A stretch of 64,000 nt of DNA from Bugulina stolonifera (lineage: Eukaryota > Bryozoa > Gymnolaemata > Cheilostomatida > Bugulidae): contig OW285187.1 of the NCBI GenBank assembly GCA_935421135.1, positions 434,001-498,000 on the forward strand, read 5' to 3'. Each line of letters opens with the position of its first letter. The first letter of the stretch is position 1. The translations under genes were made by a program, and so were the position numbers. Below, one piece after another: positions 11,869-24,100 of this stretch. Below the pieces are notes generated by a model. The model did no database searches. It had not been told where the DNA came from and worked only from the letters and a program-made list of their open reading frames with translations.

Positions 11869-12180
11869 TCAATAGGATTGTGCTATCTTTAAATCTCGAA
11901 CTGTTCTCGGTAGAAAGCTGTTATGGTACTGATTGTAGTTGGTTCTGATGGATCTTGGTATGCCTCTGGTCTGGGCTCTAGTCTGTATCTGGCTGTTGTT
12001 GAAATTTTGCTGGACAAGTTCATCATATGAGGCGCTCAATGCTGGGTGCGAGTATTCATGAGACAAGACGTTCATCAGCAGGTTCACCCTTCGGTTTTTG
12101 CGTCTCTCTTGTAGAGGTAGAAGTCCAAGCTTGCTTCTGTTTTACATCATTCATCTGCTGTCTGCCCTTAAGATTCGCAA
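11869..12180 (-). pseudogene. LINE reverse-transcriptase C-terminal fragment
   Basis: On the minus strand the reading RRKNRRVNLLMNVLSH, then RAQTRG, RSIRTNYNQYHNSFLPRTVRD resembles the C-terminus of non-LTR retrotransposon ORF2, where basic RxxRL..Y, RTR and SFFPRTIRDWN motifs are usual (family knowledge). Frames shift near 12080-12100 and no upstream RT domain is present, so it is a 5'-truncated dead copy. The clade is uncertain (CR1 or Jockey-like). Confidence 0.6.
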
Positions 12181-13000
12181 TAAATCGATGTGCAAGTCCA
12201 AGTCAAGTCGACTTGTGACTTGACTTGGCAAATCAATGACTCGGACCCGCACCCAACTCTGGAGACTTGATAGGTAATAGTTATATTCATATGATGATCA
12301 TATCCAATCGATCCCTCTTGGCCTTGCATGTGAATGCATCTTTTATTTTGATCTTGTCAAAGTGAAAGTGCGGCTAATGTGCACTACAATACCGTGTGAT
12401 TCTTTGGGCCTTTATTTATTATATTTCTTAAATAATATTTTGGTCTTTCAAATCGATTTATTAGTCATGATATTTTTTTATTTTTTTTTATCATATGTGG
12501 ACTTTGATGTAATTAGGTAAATAACTCCATAAATTGTAGAGCAATTATAGCACCACCACTATCGTGCAACACAAATATGGCCGAAAATATAGTTTTGTTT
12601 TTAGCAATCATAGACTAGAGTTATCTTCTATAAAGCTAATGTTTTCAGGCAACGAAATAGACTACTCTCTCCGGTACAAACGTAGAGGCTTGAGCATATG
12701 TACAGGCATGTGCACAACTTTTTCATGCTTCTGGAAAGCGAATTAAACAGGTGGAAACGTGTGATAACCGAAGTGTTGTTCAGACTACCTACATTGACTA
12801 CCTGATTGTAGCTAAGCTAGTACCTTAGCCACTACCGATTATGATCTAAATGTAATTTGTAGATAGAACTAGAGGACAAAAAATTTTAATCGCTTGTTAA
12901 TCTGGGTTTAGGAATTGTTTACATATTATCCAGGCTAGCTACTAGGCACCAAAGCAGAGCAAACGGTAAGCAAACTGAACTGGAACTCGCAATATTGGGG

Positions 13001-16000
13001 ATGAGGCCCGACGTGAGGGGTGAACTCCACACTTTACCTACAGACAGAGATACTCAAGCTCATAGTGAGAATCATTCTCCGAGTCAAAATGAGATCTCTA
13101 ATGCAGCTGGACAGCCGCAGGGTCAGCTGATATTGGCACAAAAGTTGGGTGTTCAAGATCATGGCGGGAACAAAAATATCAACCGAAATGGAGATATGGA
13201 ACCGTATTTGAGAGGGAATTGTGATGATAAATCGACCTCGCAGGCTATGTATAATAGTACAGGAAATTCATTGACCTCTGGTATAGTAGGGATAAGATTC
13301 TCTGAGGCCAAAAGTGTAGTGCCAGTACAGAGTCCTAGTAGGCAACCTCCCGTGGGACTATCCAATTCTAATCCGGGTCATATACCAGCAGCGGTTGTTC
13401 GGAATGTGCACCGGCACTATGTACCCCCAAATAATCATTCACCAAGGCTCCCTTCTTTTGTTCAACCTTCAACTGCAGCAGGTGGGTTACAGCAACACCA
13501 TAGTAATAATGGAGAGTTCCCGTCATTGCCGTATGACCAATCACACTTCAACAATGCACAGCAATATGGCCATAAACACTCAGCCGTTAATCCAGTCCAA
13601 CCTCAAACCAGTCAAACTATGTCCAGTCTGAATGTCTTAGGTTTAGATTCTAGCTCATTGCCACCATTTTCTTCTCCGGCTGTGAGCGCTGCCACACAAA
13701 CTGCAATTGCAAATATAGTTAGTCTGATTGAAAACACTTCTACCTCGATGGATAATTTGACTACTGCTGACAAAAGTCAACCTACCAGCCATCAATCATC
13801 TAACTCATTTAATCCCACTCACCTAATGTATGAGAGGCATGTGGCAGCCATGAGTAATGGAGTAGCTAATACTGGCCAGAGTTATATTGCCCCCAGTCAC
13901 AGCAACAGTAATGACTCGCAGTACCACGGGACTAATAAAGGTCGGTCGCATGGGAACTACAGTCAGGACCAGCGGCTCCAGCACGGTGCCATGGTTAGTG
14001 AACTAAGGGCACTTGCTCTACATGTCTTCACTCTGTTTTTATCTATATATATATCACTTGTTCCACATGTCTTCGCTCAGTTATTATCTATTAGTTCGGC
14101 ATCACATAATATAATCAGTGTCTTTGTATTGACTGTTAACTAAACCTTTACAGACTGACAGAGTTCTCATTCTACAGCGAGAATTGGAGCAGGAACGTAC
14201 TCTGCGGTTACAGCTGCAGAGTAGAGTTATGCAGCTTAGCCAGAAGGTACAGGCTCAACAGCTCGTGGAAGAGAGGTGAGATATTCCTGTCTCTCATGTT
14301 GGCATCGCGGGACGCTGCCAGTAATCCACATCATCACTCCCCCACTAGTACTACTGCATGTACATTATGTAATGATGCTTTCATGTTTGATTGTAAGGCT
14401 AGTTTGACTAAGTTTGGGTGTTGTTTGTAGTTACGAGGCTTTGTCCCAGAAGTACAAGTTGCTCTATTCGCAGATGCAGCAGATGAGCATGGTTATAGAG
14501 GTAGGTTACATGGTTATAGAGGTAGGTCACATGGTTGTACGGGTAGGTCACATGGTTATATAAGTAGGTCACATGGTTGTACGGGTAGGTCACATGGTCG
14601 TACGGGTAAGTCACATGGTTATACGAGTAGGTCACATGGTTATATAAGTAGGTCACATGGTTGTACATTTTTGTCTTCCGTCAGAACTTCTTCGTTTTCT
14701 CAATAAACTTCTATGATTAATAACATCGGGATGGATTTGCACCCTACATGTATATGTAACATGTTGTGTATATGGGTTATATAGAGATACAAGACACTGT
14801 TGAAACAGGTGGAGCAAGACAAGATACTTTTATACAAAGAGAATGCATCTCACAAAGCTCAGGTTAGTACGCATTGTATGATGCTGTATATATTATTATG
14901 TTTAGGGTGTCCGGGTGGCACAGTTGGTTGCATACAAGCACACAAACCGAGAGGTTGTGAGTTCAAACCCCAGCTGTGTCATTTCTGGCAAAGGCCTTTA
15001 GCAAGTCTTTCACCCTAGCTGTGCCTGTTCGGATCAGGGTGTATAATTAATACAGGAAGTCCCATGTAGTGTCTACATCAAAACACGCGCGTAAAGGATT
15101 CACCTCTGCCCTGATTCGAAAAGAGGAACCAAATTCTGGCAGGGTATGTGACCACATTGGGGTGGCAGGTTGATGTAGTGGTCACTGACCATGCACTCCT
15201 GTTGTGGAAGGTGAGCTCCTGTCGCTCATACAAGTTTTGTACTTATGAGGATGGCCAAGTGACTCGACGGTAACCAAATAAAAAAATAAAATATACTACC
15301 CATGCTACTGTATGCTACCGTATGATATTGTATATATGTATACATTAGCCATTCTGTTACACGTATACTACTCTATGCTACCGTATGTGTATGCTACTGT
15401 ATACTATTTTATACTACAGGAAGATGCTGCCAATGATAAAACTATACTGTATAACATACTGTTAGAGAGGAGTAAGAAGATTGAGGAAGAGAACAGTAGC
15501 CTAGTTCTGGAGAATGAGATGTACCAGAGACAGTATGAAAAGTGTATAGATGAGATATCTAAGCAAGTGGTGCAGGCACTACTAACACAGAAGGTAGTGT
15601 ATGCTCTTACTAATACATAACGTCATGTGTACACGTGTGCTATTGCACTATAGCGTGCAGTGTGTAGTACATGCTGTATTTAGTGTAAACCGTATTATAC
15701 ATGCTGTACTATGTACAGTACTACAACAAATGCTGTAGGAAGGCAACTTCAGGCAAGCATAAGAAAACACTATATGCTAGAACATGGGGAATGGTGCTGA
15801 GTTCATTTAGACCTGCTGAGCAGCCGCTGTAGTTTGTGGGGCTATCGGGAAATATAAAACTTGAGTTCGTACACTTACTACAACAGACCACACTATGCAC
15901 AGTGTTACACTTACTACAACAGACCACACTATGCACAGTGTTACACTTATTACAACAGACCACACTATGCACAGGACTATTTAGCAGGCTGCAATGTACC

Positions 16001-18813
16001 TCACATGTAGACACTAACCTATACTAGATCTTACCCATCTATACACATGTATTACAGGCCCTACAAGAGCAGTGCCTACAGCTCCAAGATAGACTCTCTG
16101 AGCTGGAGAGGGAGAATTCTGAGTATTACGAGGCTGCGGTGAGGCAGGCTAGACAAGCCTCCTCAGACTCGCGGCTCGGCTGGTCGTATAGAAGTGGTAA
16201 GGCGCGTACCCACGCTGCCTCACCCTCAGCTGATAGTGTGAGGAGTATGCCAGCTCAGCATCTCTATTGGAGGCAAAACAGTGCGTCCTCACTCGAACAG
16301 CAGCAGCAGCAAGTAGTTGAGGTTTGTGCATGTCCTTCTACTTGTACTTGTATATGCCTAGTATAGTGCACCTGCCTGCCATTATATGTACTCTAAATAA
16401 CATGTGCAACCCTGGTATTATACACTGGAATTGACATTAGCATATACATGTACTTGTACTTGTTACTGCCTACTCTACTACCTACTCTACTACTACCTAC
16501 TCTACTACTACTACTCTACTACCTACTCTACTACTACCTACTCGACTACCTACTCTACTACTACTACTCTACTACCTACTCTACTACTACCTACTCTACT
16601 ACCTACTCTACTACTACTACTCTACTACCTTCTCTACTACCTACTCTACTACCTACTCTACTACCTTCTCTACTACCTACTCTACTACCTGCTCTACTAC
16701 CTGCTCTGTTATCTACTCTACTACCTTCTCTACTACCTGCTCTGTTATCTACTCTACTACCTACTCTACTACCTACTCTACTACCTGCTCTACTACCTAC
16801 TCTACTACCTACTCTACTACCTACTCTACTACCTACTCTACTACCTACTCTACTACTACTACTCTACTACTACCTACTCTACTACTACTACCTACTCTAC
16901 TACTACTACTCTACTACTACTACTCTACTACCTACTCTACTACTACCTACTCTACTTCCTACTCTATTCCCTTCTCTACTACCTACTCAACTACCTACTC
17001 TACTTCTATATTCTTCTACTAACAGACTGCCACGGCTGATAAAGTAGCAGAATCTCCATGGACTGAGAATCACCATGCTCTGGGTGAGGGTGGGACCCCT
17101 CAACCACCCAACCCATCTTCAACTGCTAATGCTACGCAACCCGCTGTCAGCATTGAGACTGAGTTCCCGGCTAACAATGGTAGCCCTAAATCTACGAGGC
17201 GTAGTCTTGACAGACATCCCAGTAGTGGTAGTCTAGACTCAGCCTATCACAGCCGGGCCTTCGTCAAATACACAGGTGAGCAGCGTGTAAGCTAAACCAT
17301 CTTCCCATCTATGTAACTTGTATCAAAGTCATCGATACCATCTCTATATTAAAAACTCTAATCCAATGCACTTGTCGGGAATAATAATAAAATCCAGTGA
17401 GTGGACAGGGGTGTGTGTAAATCATCAAATACACATAAAAGTAGCCACTCACTCACCTGTTGGCATCGAGCCTCCCCCATGTATTGACATAATATGTTGC
17501 CTATATTCAGCATGTCATAGCATTGTGCCAGAGAACTAAGTTGCTACTAGTGCTGTTATCAAAGTGGGTGCGGCTTGTAGTACCTCGGAGTGGGTGTGTC
17601 TTGTGTAAATCAAAGTGGGTGTGCCATGTGTTTACTCAAAGTAGGTGCGTCTTGTATACTTTCAAGTGGGTATGTCTTGCATTAGTGTCTTCGCGACCTC
17701 TTGGGCGGACCCGGGTCGCAAATAAAAATCACAAGACGGCTGTCCGGCCTAGACCAAAAGGGCTATTGACCTGGGATTTTGCTTGGCTGGATGAAACCAT
17801 CCTTCGCTCATCGGCACACACGAATTCTTCGCACAATGAGGATTTTGCATTCGGCGTAGGCTGGTGCATTCGTGACTCTGTGACGGTAGTGTGTCAAAAA
17901 ATATTTTAGTAATTTGGCCTGTGCCTGAAAATTAGGTCCCGAAGACACTACATAACTTCAAGTGGGTGTATCTTGTATAACTTCAAGTGGGTGTCTTGTA
18001 TAACTTCAAGTGAGTGCGTCTTGTATAACTTCAAGTGAGTGTGTCTTGTATAACTTCAAGTGAGTGTGTCTTTTAGGGAAGGATGCGAGGTGCCAGCGCA
18101 GTGCCTCAGCGGAAGCCCTTAGAGATATGAAGGTGAAGATGAGACCCAAACATGATCTCACTCTCCCATCCATGTCTAAATCTAACACAAGCCCTGCCAT
18201 GTCCGCTACTGTCCACCCCCTCACCTCCACTACCCAGTCACAGAGCACAGTGGTGCAAGCTGAGATACACACTGACCTCTCAACTGGTTATAACGCTGCA
18301 CCCACCACCTCTACCATAACCTCCACCATGACAGACAGTGGAGTGGTAAATGACCCCTTCGCAGACGACGCGGACGATATCTTGTCTAAGCACCAGAGCC
18401 TGATTGTCGGCTCTACGGAGGACCTGTTCAGTGTGTCTGGCCCCAACATCAGGGACTGTGTGATACAGGAGGAGGAGTCTGGGGGAAGCACTGGCGCCCT
18501 CTCCTCTCAGGGTAGACACAGCGTACCAGCACCTACCCCTCCTCCTAGACCTCGCTCTACGTGCCTCTCTGAATCATCACTTTATACTGACAATGTAGCA
18601 TGTGAGCCAGTGGTGGAGACAGAAGGGGGCCCACCTCCTCTACCACCCAAACAGTATAAGGGTTCACGGAGAAAATACAAACCTCTTCCTGCTGAACCGA
18701 CTGAAACTGATGGTGATTCCAGTGACAGAAACACGGACTCTGACAGTATTAAACAAGAGATCAATGCATTGACCTCCCAAATTGTTCGTATGACCACATC
18801 AAATCATCAATAG
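13001..18813 (+). CDS. NCKAP5L: NCKAP5 family coiled-coil protein
   Basis: Eight coding exons: 13001-13993, 14154-14275, 14431-14500, 14785-14862, 15420-15593, 16058-16321, 17026-17275, 18077-18813. Phases are consistent and total 895 codons plus stop. The first exon encodes a Ser/Asn/Gln-rich disordered region. Exons 2-6 encode a coiled coil (LILQRELEQERTLRLQLQ; KIEEENSSLVLENEMYQRQY; QVVQALLTQKALQEQC; LSELERENSEY). The EENSSLVLENE...QYEKCIDE...QVVQALLTQK segment is the signature of NCKAP5/NCKAP5L. Exon 6 ends in a short polyGln. The last exon has proline-rich SH3-type ligands (APTPPPRPRST; PPPLPPKQYKGSRRK), in line with the NCK SH3 interaction that named the family; the vertebrate proteins also associate with microtubules. 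Start: the first ATG in frame; the frame remains open upstream, so a 5' exon is possible. Whether it is NCKAP5 or NCKAP5L cannot be told, and the invertebrate gene probably precedes that split. Confidence 0.9.
14492..14665. repeat. 21-bp minisatellite copying a splice donor (NCKAP5-like intron 3)
   Basis: Eight units (GTAGGTCACATGGTTATACG type, 21 bases) start at the exon end ATGGTTATAGAG and donor GTAGGT at 14501. The exon's last 12 bases recur in every unit, so each unit presents a decoy exon end and donor. Confidence 0.93.
14906..15290 (+). mobile_element. tRNA-derived SINE (family A)
   Basis: Pol III promoter-like boxes lie at the left: GTGGCACAGTTGG (A box) near 14913 and GGTTGTGAGTTCAAACC (B box) near 14952. 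A tRNA-unrelated body follows, then an A-rich tail (AAATAAAAAAATAAAA, 15276-15291). It sits in intron 4 of the NCKAP5-like gene in the sense direction. Confidence 0.8.
15868..15985. repeat. 36-bp minisatellite, 3 copies, NCKAP5-like intron 5
   Basis: Three units containing ACACTTACTACAACAGACCA and CACTATGCACAGTGTT. The palindrome ACTATGCACAGT-like core may form small hairpins. Confidence 0.9.
16466..17012. repeat. CTACTACCTACT microsatellite before an acceptor
   Basis: About 550 bases of pyrimidine-rich TCTACTACC/CTACTACTA repeat run to within about 14 bases of the acceptor of exon 17026-17275 (TACTAACAG). The many TACTAC and TACTACC words resemble branch-point sequences, so the array acts as an extended polypyrimidine and branch-point-like tract. 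The long Leu/Tyr frames are artefacts. Confidence 0.93.
17550..18072. repeat. About 25-bp minisatellite (AAGTGGGTGTGTCTTGTATAA), interrupted by a MITE
   Basis: Degenerate copies on the left and cleaner copies on the right of the MITE at 17685-17948 contain ACTTCAAGTGAGTGTGTCTT. The last unit merges into the acceptor GTGTGTCTTTTAG of the final exon of the NCKAP5-like gene at 18077. Confidence 0.88.
17685..17948. mobile_element. GTGTCTTC-family MITE, copy 2 (TA target duplication)
   Basis: A 264-base element begins GTGTCTTCGCGACC and ends GAAGACAC, flanked by TA at 17683-17684 and 17949-17950. Its interior (GGGATTTTGCTTGGCTGGA; GGCCTGTGCCTGAAAATTAG) matches copy 1 in inverted orientation. It lies inside a minisatellite unit. 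No coding capacity. Confidence 0.87.
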
Positions 18814-19514
18814 CAGGGCAATCAGGCTTCTAAATGGTTGTTCAGTTACATAATGACATGATAAGATGCTAACCATAAGGATTGTTTAATAGCACGTAGT
18901 CTATTTATGTGTACACTACAATGAAATGCATAATCACCAGTAACATTATGCTATATGCTACTAACCTGCTTCCTTATTGCAAGTATAGACTAACTCAGTA
19001 AAAATCCGTCAGTTCCTTTTGCTAACACATGTACACTATATATTATACACTGATATTGTCCATAGCCTTATCTTCCTACTACATTATTGCTCTGCTCCTA
19101 TTTCAGATATTACCCTGTCTTCTAGTTAAACTATACAAGTACTTTTCTTGTAACTGGTGCTGCTATCCAAATATCACTTTGTTTTCAGGCTTTCCTCGGC
19201 CCTCTATACATTTCTTATATTTACTAGAACTGCTATCAGATCTGTAGCTAATATTATTTATATTATTATTTCGTACAAATAATGTGATGTGCCTGTTAGT
19301 GTCATCACCCCTTTTTGCTTTTGTAATACTATTTTTATAAAATATAACTTTATATCTATAATATATGTAAATGTATGCCATCAGGAAAAACACAAATATT
19401 GGCTCCAATGTTTCATTCTAAGGTCATGATACTTGCTAAAGAGTAACAGCAAAACATCTGGTCTCATCTGCTCTAAGTCCCTGGATATGCTGTAGTTGGA
19501 GTGTGTATTAGTTG

Positions 19515-19520
19515 AATAAA
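19515..19520 (+). terminator. Candidate polyadenylation signal AATAAA for the NCKAP5-like gene
   Basis: AATAAA followed by an A/T-rich tract lies about 700 bases after the stop codon. A T/G-rich stretch follows within about 80 bases. Position fits, but transcript evidence is lacking. Confidence 0.4.
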
Positions 19521-20214
19521 AATTTTTAACTTTCTCTAAAAACTATCAAGTTATGAATTATGGTAATGTTTCTTCAATGCAAATGACTTCTCTTAGTTTT
19601 GTTTTATGTGGTTTGGTAACATTGTTCAGGGGGGTAACTTTCCTGAAAAAGTTGAGGCGGCCAAAATTGGACTGGCTAGTGGCTAACAGTAGCGGTGTGG
19701 GGAGGGTGTGTGCGAGATGGGGGAAGGAGAGTGGGGCACCTCCCAAAAGAAAGTTTTTGAAGGTTCACACAAAAACAGCCATTTTGATGCATATTTGAGC
19801 TATACGTGATGGTACAAAAGTACGAAATGTTGCATAGTAAACTGCAAATAGTTAACTTCAAATTAGTATACTGCAAAATAGTGCTTCTCTGTTTGGCTTG
19901 GCCATGATGTACCATTGTAGTCCTTTACATCATTACATGACTTAGGCCCAAAAATGTGCACACATTAATAAGAGGGGAAATAGTGCAAATTTAGTTGATG
20001 GATAGAGATGGAGAGTGGTATTCTAGGGTTCCCAAACCCTGAAGAACAGTGTTCAAAGTGGGACAAATGAGGGGGTGGGCACACTGTGTATGCAATCTTA
20101 GGGCATTTCCTATTGTTGAATACAGAATTACACATGCAGTGATCCTATCTTACAGATGAGATTAGTATTGTCATTGTATAGCTAACAAATTGAGTGAATT
20201 ACTAAAATGAAAAA

Positions 20215-20290
20215 AATTGTCCATCAGTGGGATTCGAACTCGTGTCTCTATGCATGGAGACCAAGCACTCTACCAATTGAGCTATCAAAT
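20215..20290 (-). mobile_element. tRNA-like sequence, probably a SINE head
   Basis: On the minus strand ATAGCTCAATTGGTAGAGTG matches a tRNA D-arm and A box, and GAGTTCGAATCCC matches a T-arm and B box, followed by a T run. The acceptor arms do not pair and the T stem is broken (GAG against CCC), so a functional tRNA gene is unlikely. Confidence 0.6.
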
Positions 20291-21107
20291 CAGCAGTGGT
20301 TTCACGCGAAAATTAGCCATCAGTATAATGATACACATAGTAGCATCATTTTCATTAGAGTATATTTATATCATGTGGGACATGGTACCTATGCCTCCCG
20401 ATATTTTTTCTTCTTTTAACAAAAAGTTCAGGCGGCTAGGGCCGCCTGAGCCGCCTAGATAGTTACGGCCATGTTGTTAGGTGGCTGGAAAGTAAGTAGG
20501 GACACGCAAAAACCAGAGCCCAGCCCAGGGCATGCCCTGACAAAATCTAGACACTTGATAAGTATGTGTATGATGGTAAATGCAGAATTTGTGGTGCAAT
20601 TTGGTGAAACTGGAACCAAGAGAACCAATTTTAGTGGTACAATATTGTACCACTTTGGAATTACCTCTCCATGGAAATACGGGGAGATAATTCCTTAGAA
20701 AAACCTCTCCGGACACGAGGTTGTCCTCTCGTTACTTGAGCAAGCCTGATAGAACAACTCCAAAGATAGCAGCAACTCTACGCTACTATTTCATAGCTTT
20801 GGATCCACAAAGTGGGTCTGTGGCGGTCCATAGGTTCAAAGTGGTAAAATATTGTACCACTTTGCATAAGTTACACCCGCTTGTGTAATCGTGTTAAGGA
20901 TTGAGGTCGCCAAGCTATGTTTTCATCAATGAACTGTTGCGGCTGCACAGCGGCATCTAGAAACCGAAGAAACCTGTGACATTCATTCACCACAATCCCA
21001 ACTGATTTATATTTATGAATTGTAGGGCAGTTGGATAGTTATATCTTCTCGAACAACAAGTCAAAATTATGTAGAATTTGAATTCAAAACACAGTGTTTA
21101 GCACAAT

Positions 21108-24100
21108 ATGTCTAATCGTCGTCTAAGTGGCCACAGTGCTATGTCTTCCCGTCCCAGCAGCGGCAAAGCTGACGCTGTAGAAACACAAAATCAAGCAAGA
21201 CCTGCTTCAAGGAAAAGTACCAGTGCTGTAAATAATGAGGACTCTGTTATTTTAGAGTGCAGAGCTGCTTATGTTTCTGTTGTAAAAGGTTCATCCACCA
21301 ATAATCCTCTTACGTCAAAGGCACAGCTTCTACTTGGTGTGTATTGTTGTAGTCATATAATTATTATTATATTAAAAGTTAATATAAAATTATATGAATA
21401 TGAATTTAATAATTATTAATATGGAATAATATAGATGATCATAATGTTAATGCATGGTTAGGTAGCTGAAATTTCGAGGATTAACATTTATCATAGATAG
21501 ATATTCAGTAGGTCTATGTATTGATTGATATTCTCTATTAAAATTCAAAAAATGAGGGTATGTCAAACTTTGCACCTAGTACTAAGACAGTGTACTTGTT
21601 GTGTGAGATTTGAACTTCATCTAGGGCCGGAACGAATCCAAAAATTTTCGAATCTGACGATTCCGATTCCTGACACCATGCAGATTCTCGATTTCGACTC
21701 CTAAACGATTCCGCGTGGAATTACTCGTTTTAACAAATTCAATATCTTTTGTCACCAAATAAACCATGTAATCAAACTGTATAAGCATATTTCATCTGCT
21801 ATTCACTGTTAGTTTGTAGATGAGGACATTGATGAATGGCTACTGATGTACAGCTCAACTTCAACCTGTACTACTAATTCATGACTGTCTAGTTGTGTTT
21901 GATTATACTATATAAATTATTATTGCGATTCCATGTTAACACACATGATTATTGTTTAGAACAGAAAGATCCGTATTTACAATATTATAATTTTCTATAT
22001 ATTATGTTTTTAATTGTTTTTCGGCATGGTATATCTAGGCTCTAACTGTTTGACTAATCGCCTGAAACCCTTATCTTCCACCCAGCTTATGGGTTGCATG
22101 TCCAAAGCCACCGCCAACGCTATATCTCTAGTAATAGCCTTTGATCGCTTGCTATTTGAATCTGGTGTAAAGTCAGTTAATTTGGACTGAGACTTGTCTA
22201 GTGGTCTTTTTTCGCATTAGGCTTCTCTAAAATATTGATATCGTGGACAGTCTTCAAGTGTTTCCCGATCGATGATGTTGAGCCCGATTTGTAGCTTAAA
22301 CTTGCAAGACATTTTATACAAATTGTTATGTTTTCTTTCTTTTTATGTAGTCTAAAATATTGCCAAACAGGGGAAGAAGCATTAGTTGGTACATATAACT
22401 CTTCCTGAGATGAAGTGGACTTGGTTTTAGGAGTTGCTGTAGTTTCACTAACATCAGCGACAGCATCAGTTTGACTTTCAGCCATACTTGTTGCTCAACT
22501 GCTAACGTCTGCTTATGCCGGAAAGAAACTCCGAATAAAAAGGCATCGTTTCATATAAACTTTACTAACATAAAGAAAATTCAAAAACTTTCAGTGTTCA
22601 TTTTGTTCAACATTTTTTATTAATAATTAAATAATTTTATAAATAATTACTACAAAAAATAACAAAAACTTTACAATGTTGGATTCAAAACTGAGCATTT
22701 TTGAACCGAGATTCGGAACCGTGCCTAAGGATTCGGAATCGGATTCGTGGATTTGTCACAGCCTTAACTTCATCTATATTAATTTTTATTGACTAATATG
22801 AGTTAATTCATTTTAATTAGGGCCATGTTGCGAAATAAGATAAAAATTAAAATAGAGTTGAAGAAATGTCAATTCTGATTATAGAGTCTATTTACTTATA
22901 GAATCTAATAAATTGCTGTAGTGGACATCTGTATTCTGTAATTGTTTGATTTTTAGGCTATAGTAAGTTAGGTGATTATGGATGTCATTATTATGAATAG
23001 TAGCCACACCTAATCATTTCAATTGTTACATTATAGGCTATCATGGGTTGTTAAATTGTAGATCTAATAATAGCAAGAATTTTAATTTGCAATAATGTGC
23101 TATACATGTATGTGACTACATCATTTTGTTCCTTTGGAAGCAATGTGAAAAAATTGCAGTCCCAATATAGAACCGCGCATTTGTTACGATATCATGTAAC
23201 ATAAAACTGGTAGGTAGTTATGCTATAGACCTACTAGTTGTGCTGTGGGCCTATTATTTATGCTACAAGCCTACTAGCTATGCTATAAGCCTACAAGTAA
23301 TGCCAAATAGGCCTATTACCATCATTACATGAAGAGTTGCTGAAAATATAATGACTTTTTGTGCCCATTTTGAGAAGCCATATTTGTCTTATTCATGTAA
23401 AACATAAACATATATGTGAAACATATTGGGTTTTTTGACTCAATACTCGTATGTTAGAATATAAAACATTACATACCAGTACATTACATAAACATGTACA
23501 TGTACATTACATAAACATACATTACATGAACATACATTATATAAACATACATGTACATGTACATTACACATTACATAAACATACATGTACATTTTCACAT
23601 TACATAAACATACATGTACATTACATAAAGTTAGGGGGTTTGGCCATTTTTTATATATAATTATGTATTTTTAGCAAGGAAATTATTTTGGAGCAGTCAG
23701 AGACTTGTTTCAAATCTATGAAAATACCAGTCCCAGACTGGGGTTTGAACCAGGGGCCTCTATGGCACCTAATCGCCTAGCACAGTGAACAGAACATGCT
23801 ACCACTACACCAACTCAGCAACCTTAAAAAAGGAAGCTTCACCAGTGAGCAGTACAGATGCTCTGAGCGAACTGCACACGAGGCACCTTATATGATGTTA
23901 GGGGGTTTGGCCATTTTTTATATATAATGATGTATTTTTAGCAAGGTGTAGTGGTAGCATGTTCTGTTCACTGTGCTAGGCGATTAGGTGCCGTAGAGGC
24001 CCCGGGTTCAAACCCCAGTCAGGGACTGGTATTTTCATGGATTTGAAACAAGTCTCTGACTGCTCAAAAATAATTTCCTTACTAAAAATACATCATTATA

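Larger units (their letters stand above)
10933..13000. other. Intergenic region between divergent MYSM1 and NCKAP5-like genes
   Basis: About 2 kb separates the two divergent gene starts. It holds a short 46-bp triplication (11035-11130), a decayed MITE end near 11330-11418, a LINE fragment (11869-12180) and AT-rich single-copy DNA from 12300 to 13000. Promoters of both genes are expected here, but I see no clear TATA box or initiator. The frame of the NCKAP5-like start stays open upstream of 13001, so an earlier exon is possible. Confidence 0.6.
18814..21107. other. 3'UTR of the NCKAP5-like gene and intergenic DNA before EFCAB7
   Basis: No convincing coding exon is seen. The first about 700 bases are probably 3'UTR. 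After that comes low-complexity unique DNA, a tRNA-like SINE remnant (20215-20290) and a GGCGGC/GCCGCC inverted segment at 20430-20460 that matches GAGGCGGCC near 19655. The EFCAB7 promoter should lie just before 21108; no TATA box is obvious. Confidence 0.6.

Noticed and set aside
13159..13365. Antisense frame within the first NCKAP5-like exon
   Set aside because: Shadow of the coding strand.
16404..17047. Two 200-codon Leu/Tyr-rich frames
   Set aside because: Translation of the CTACTACC microsatellite before a splice acceptor.
20215..20290. Functional tRNA gene on the minus strand
   Set aside because: Acceptor and T stems do not pair; only the internal promoter boxes are conserved, as in SINEs.
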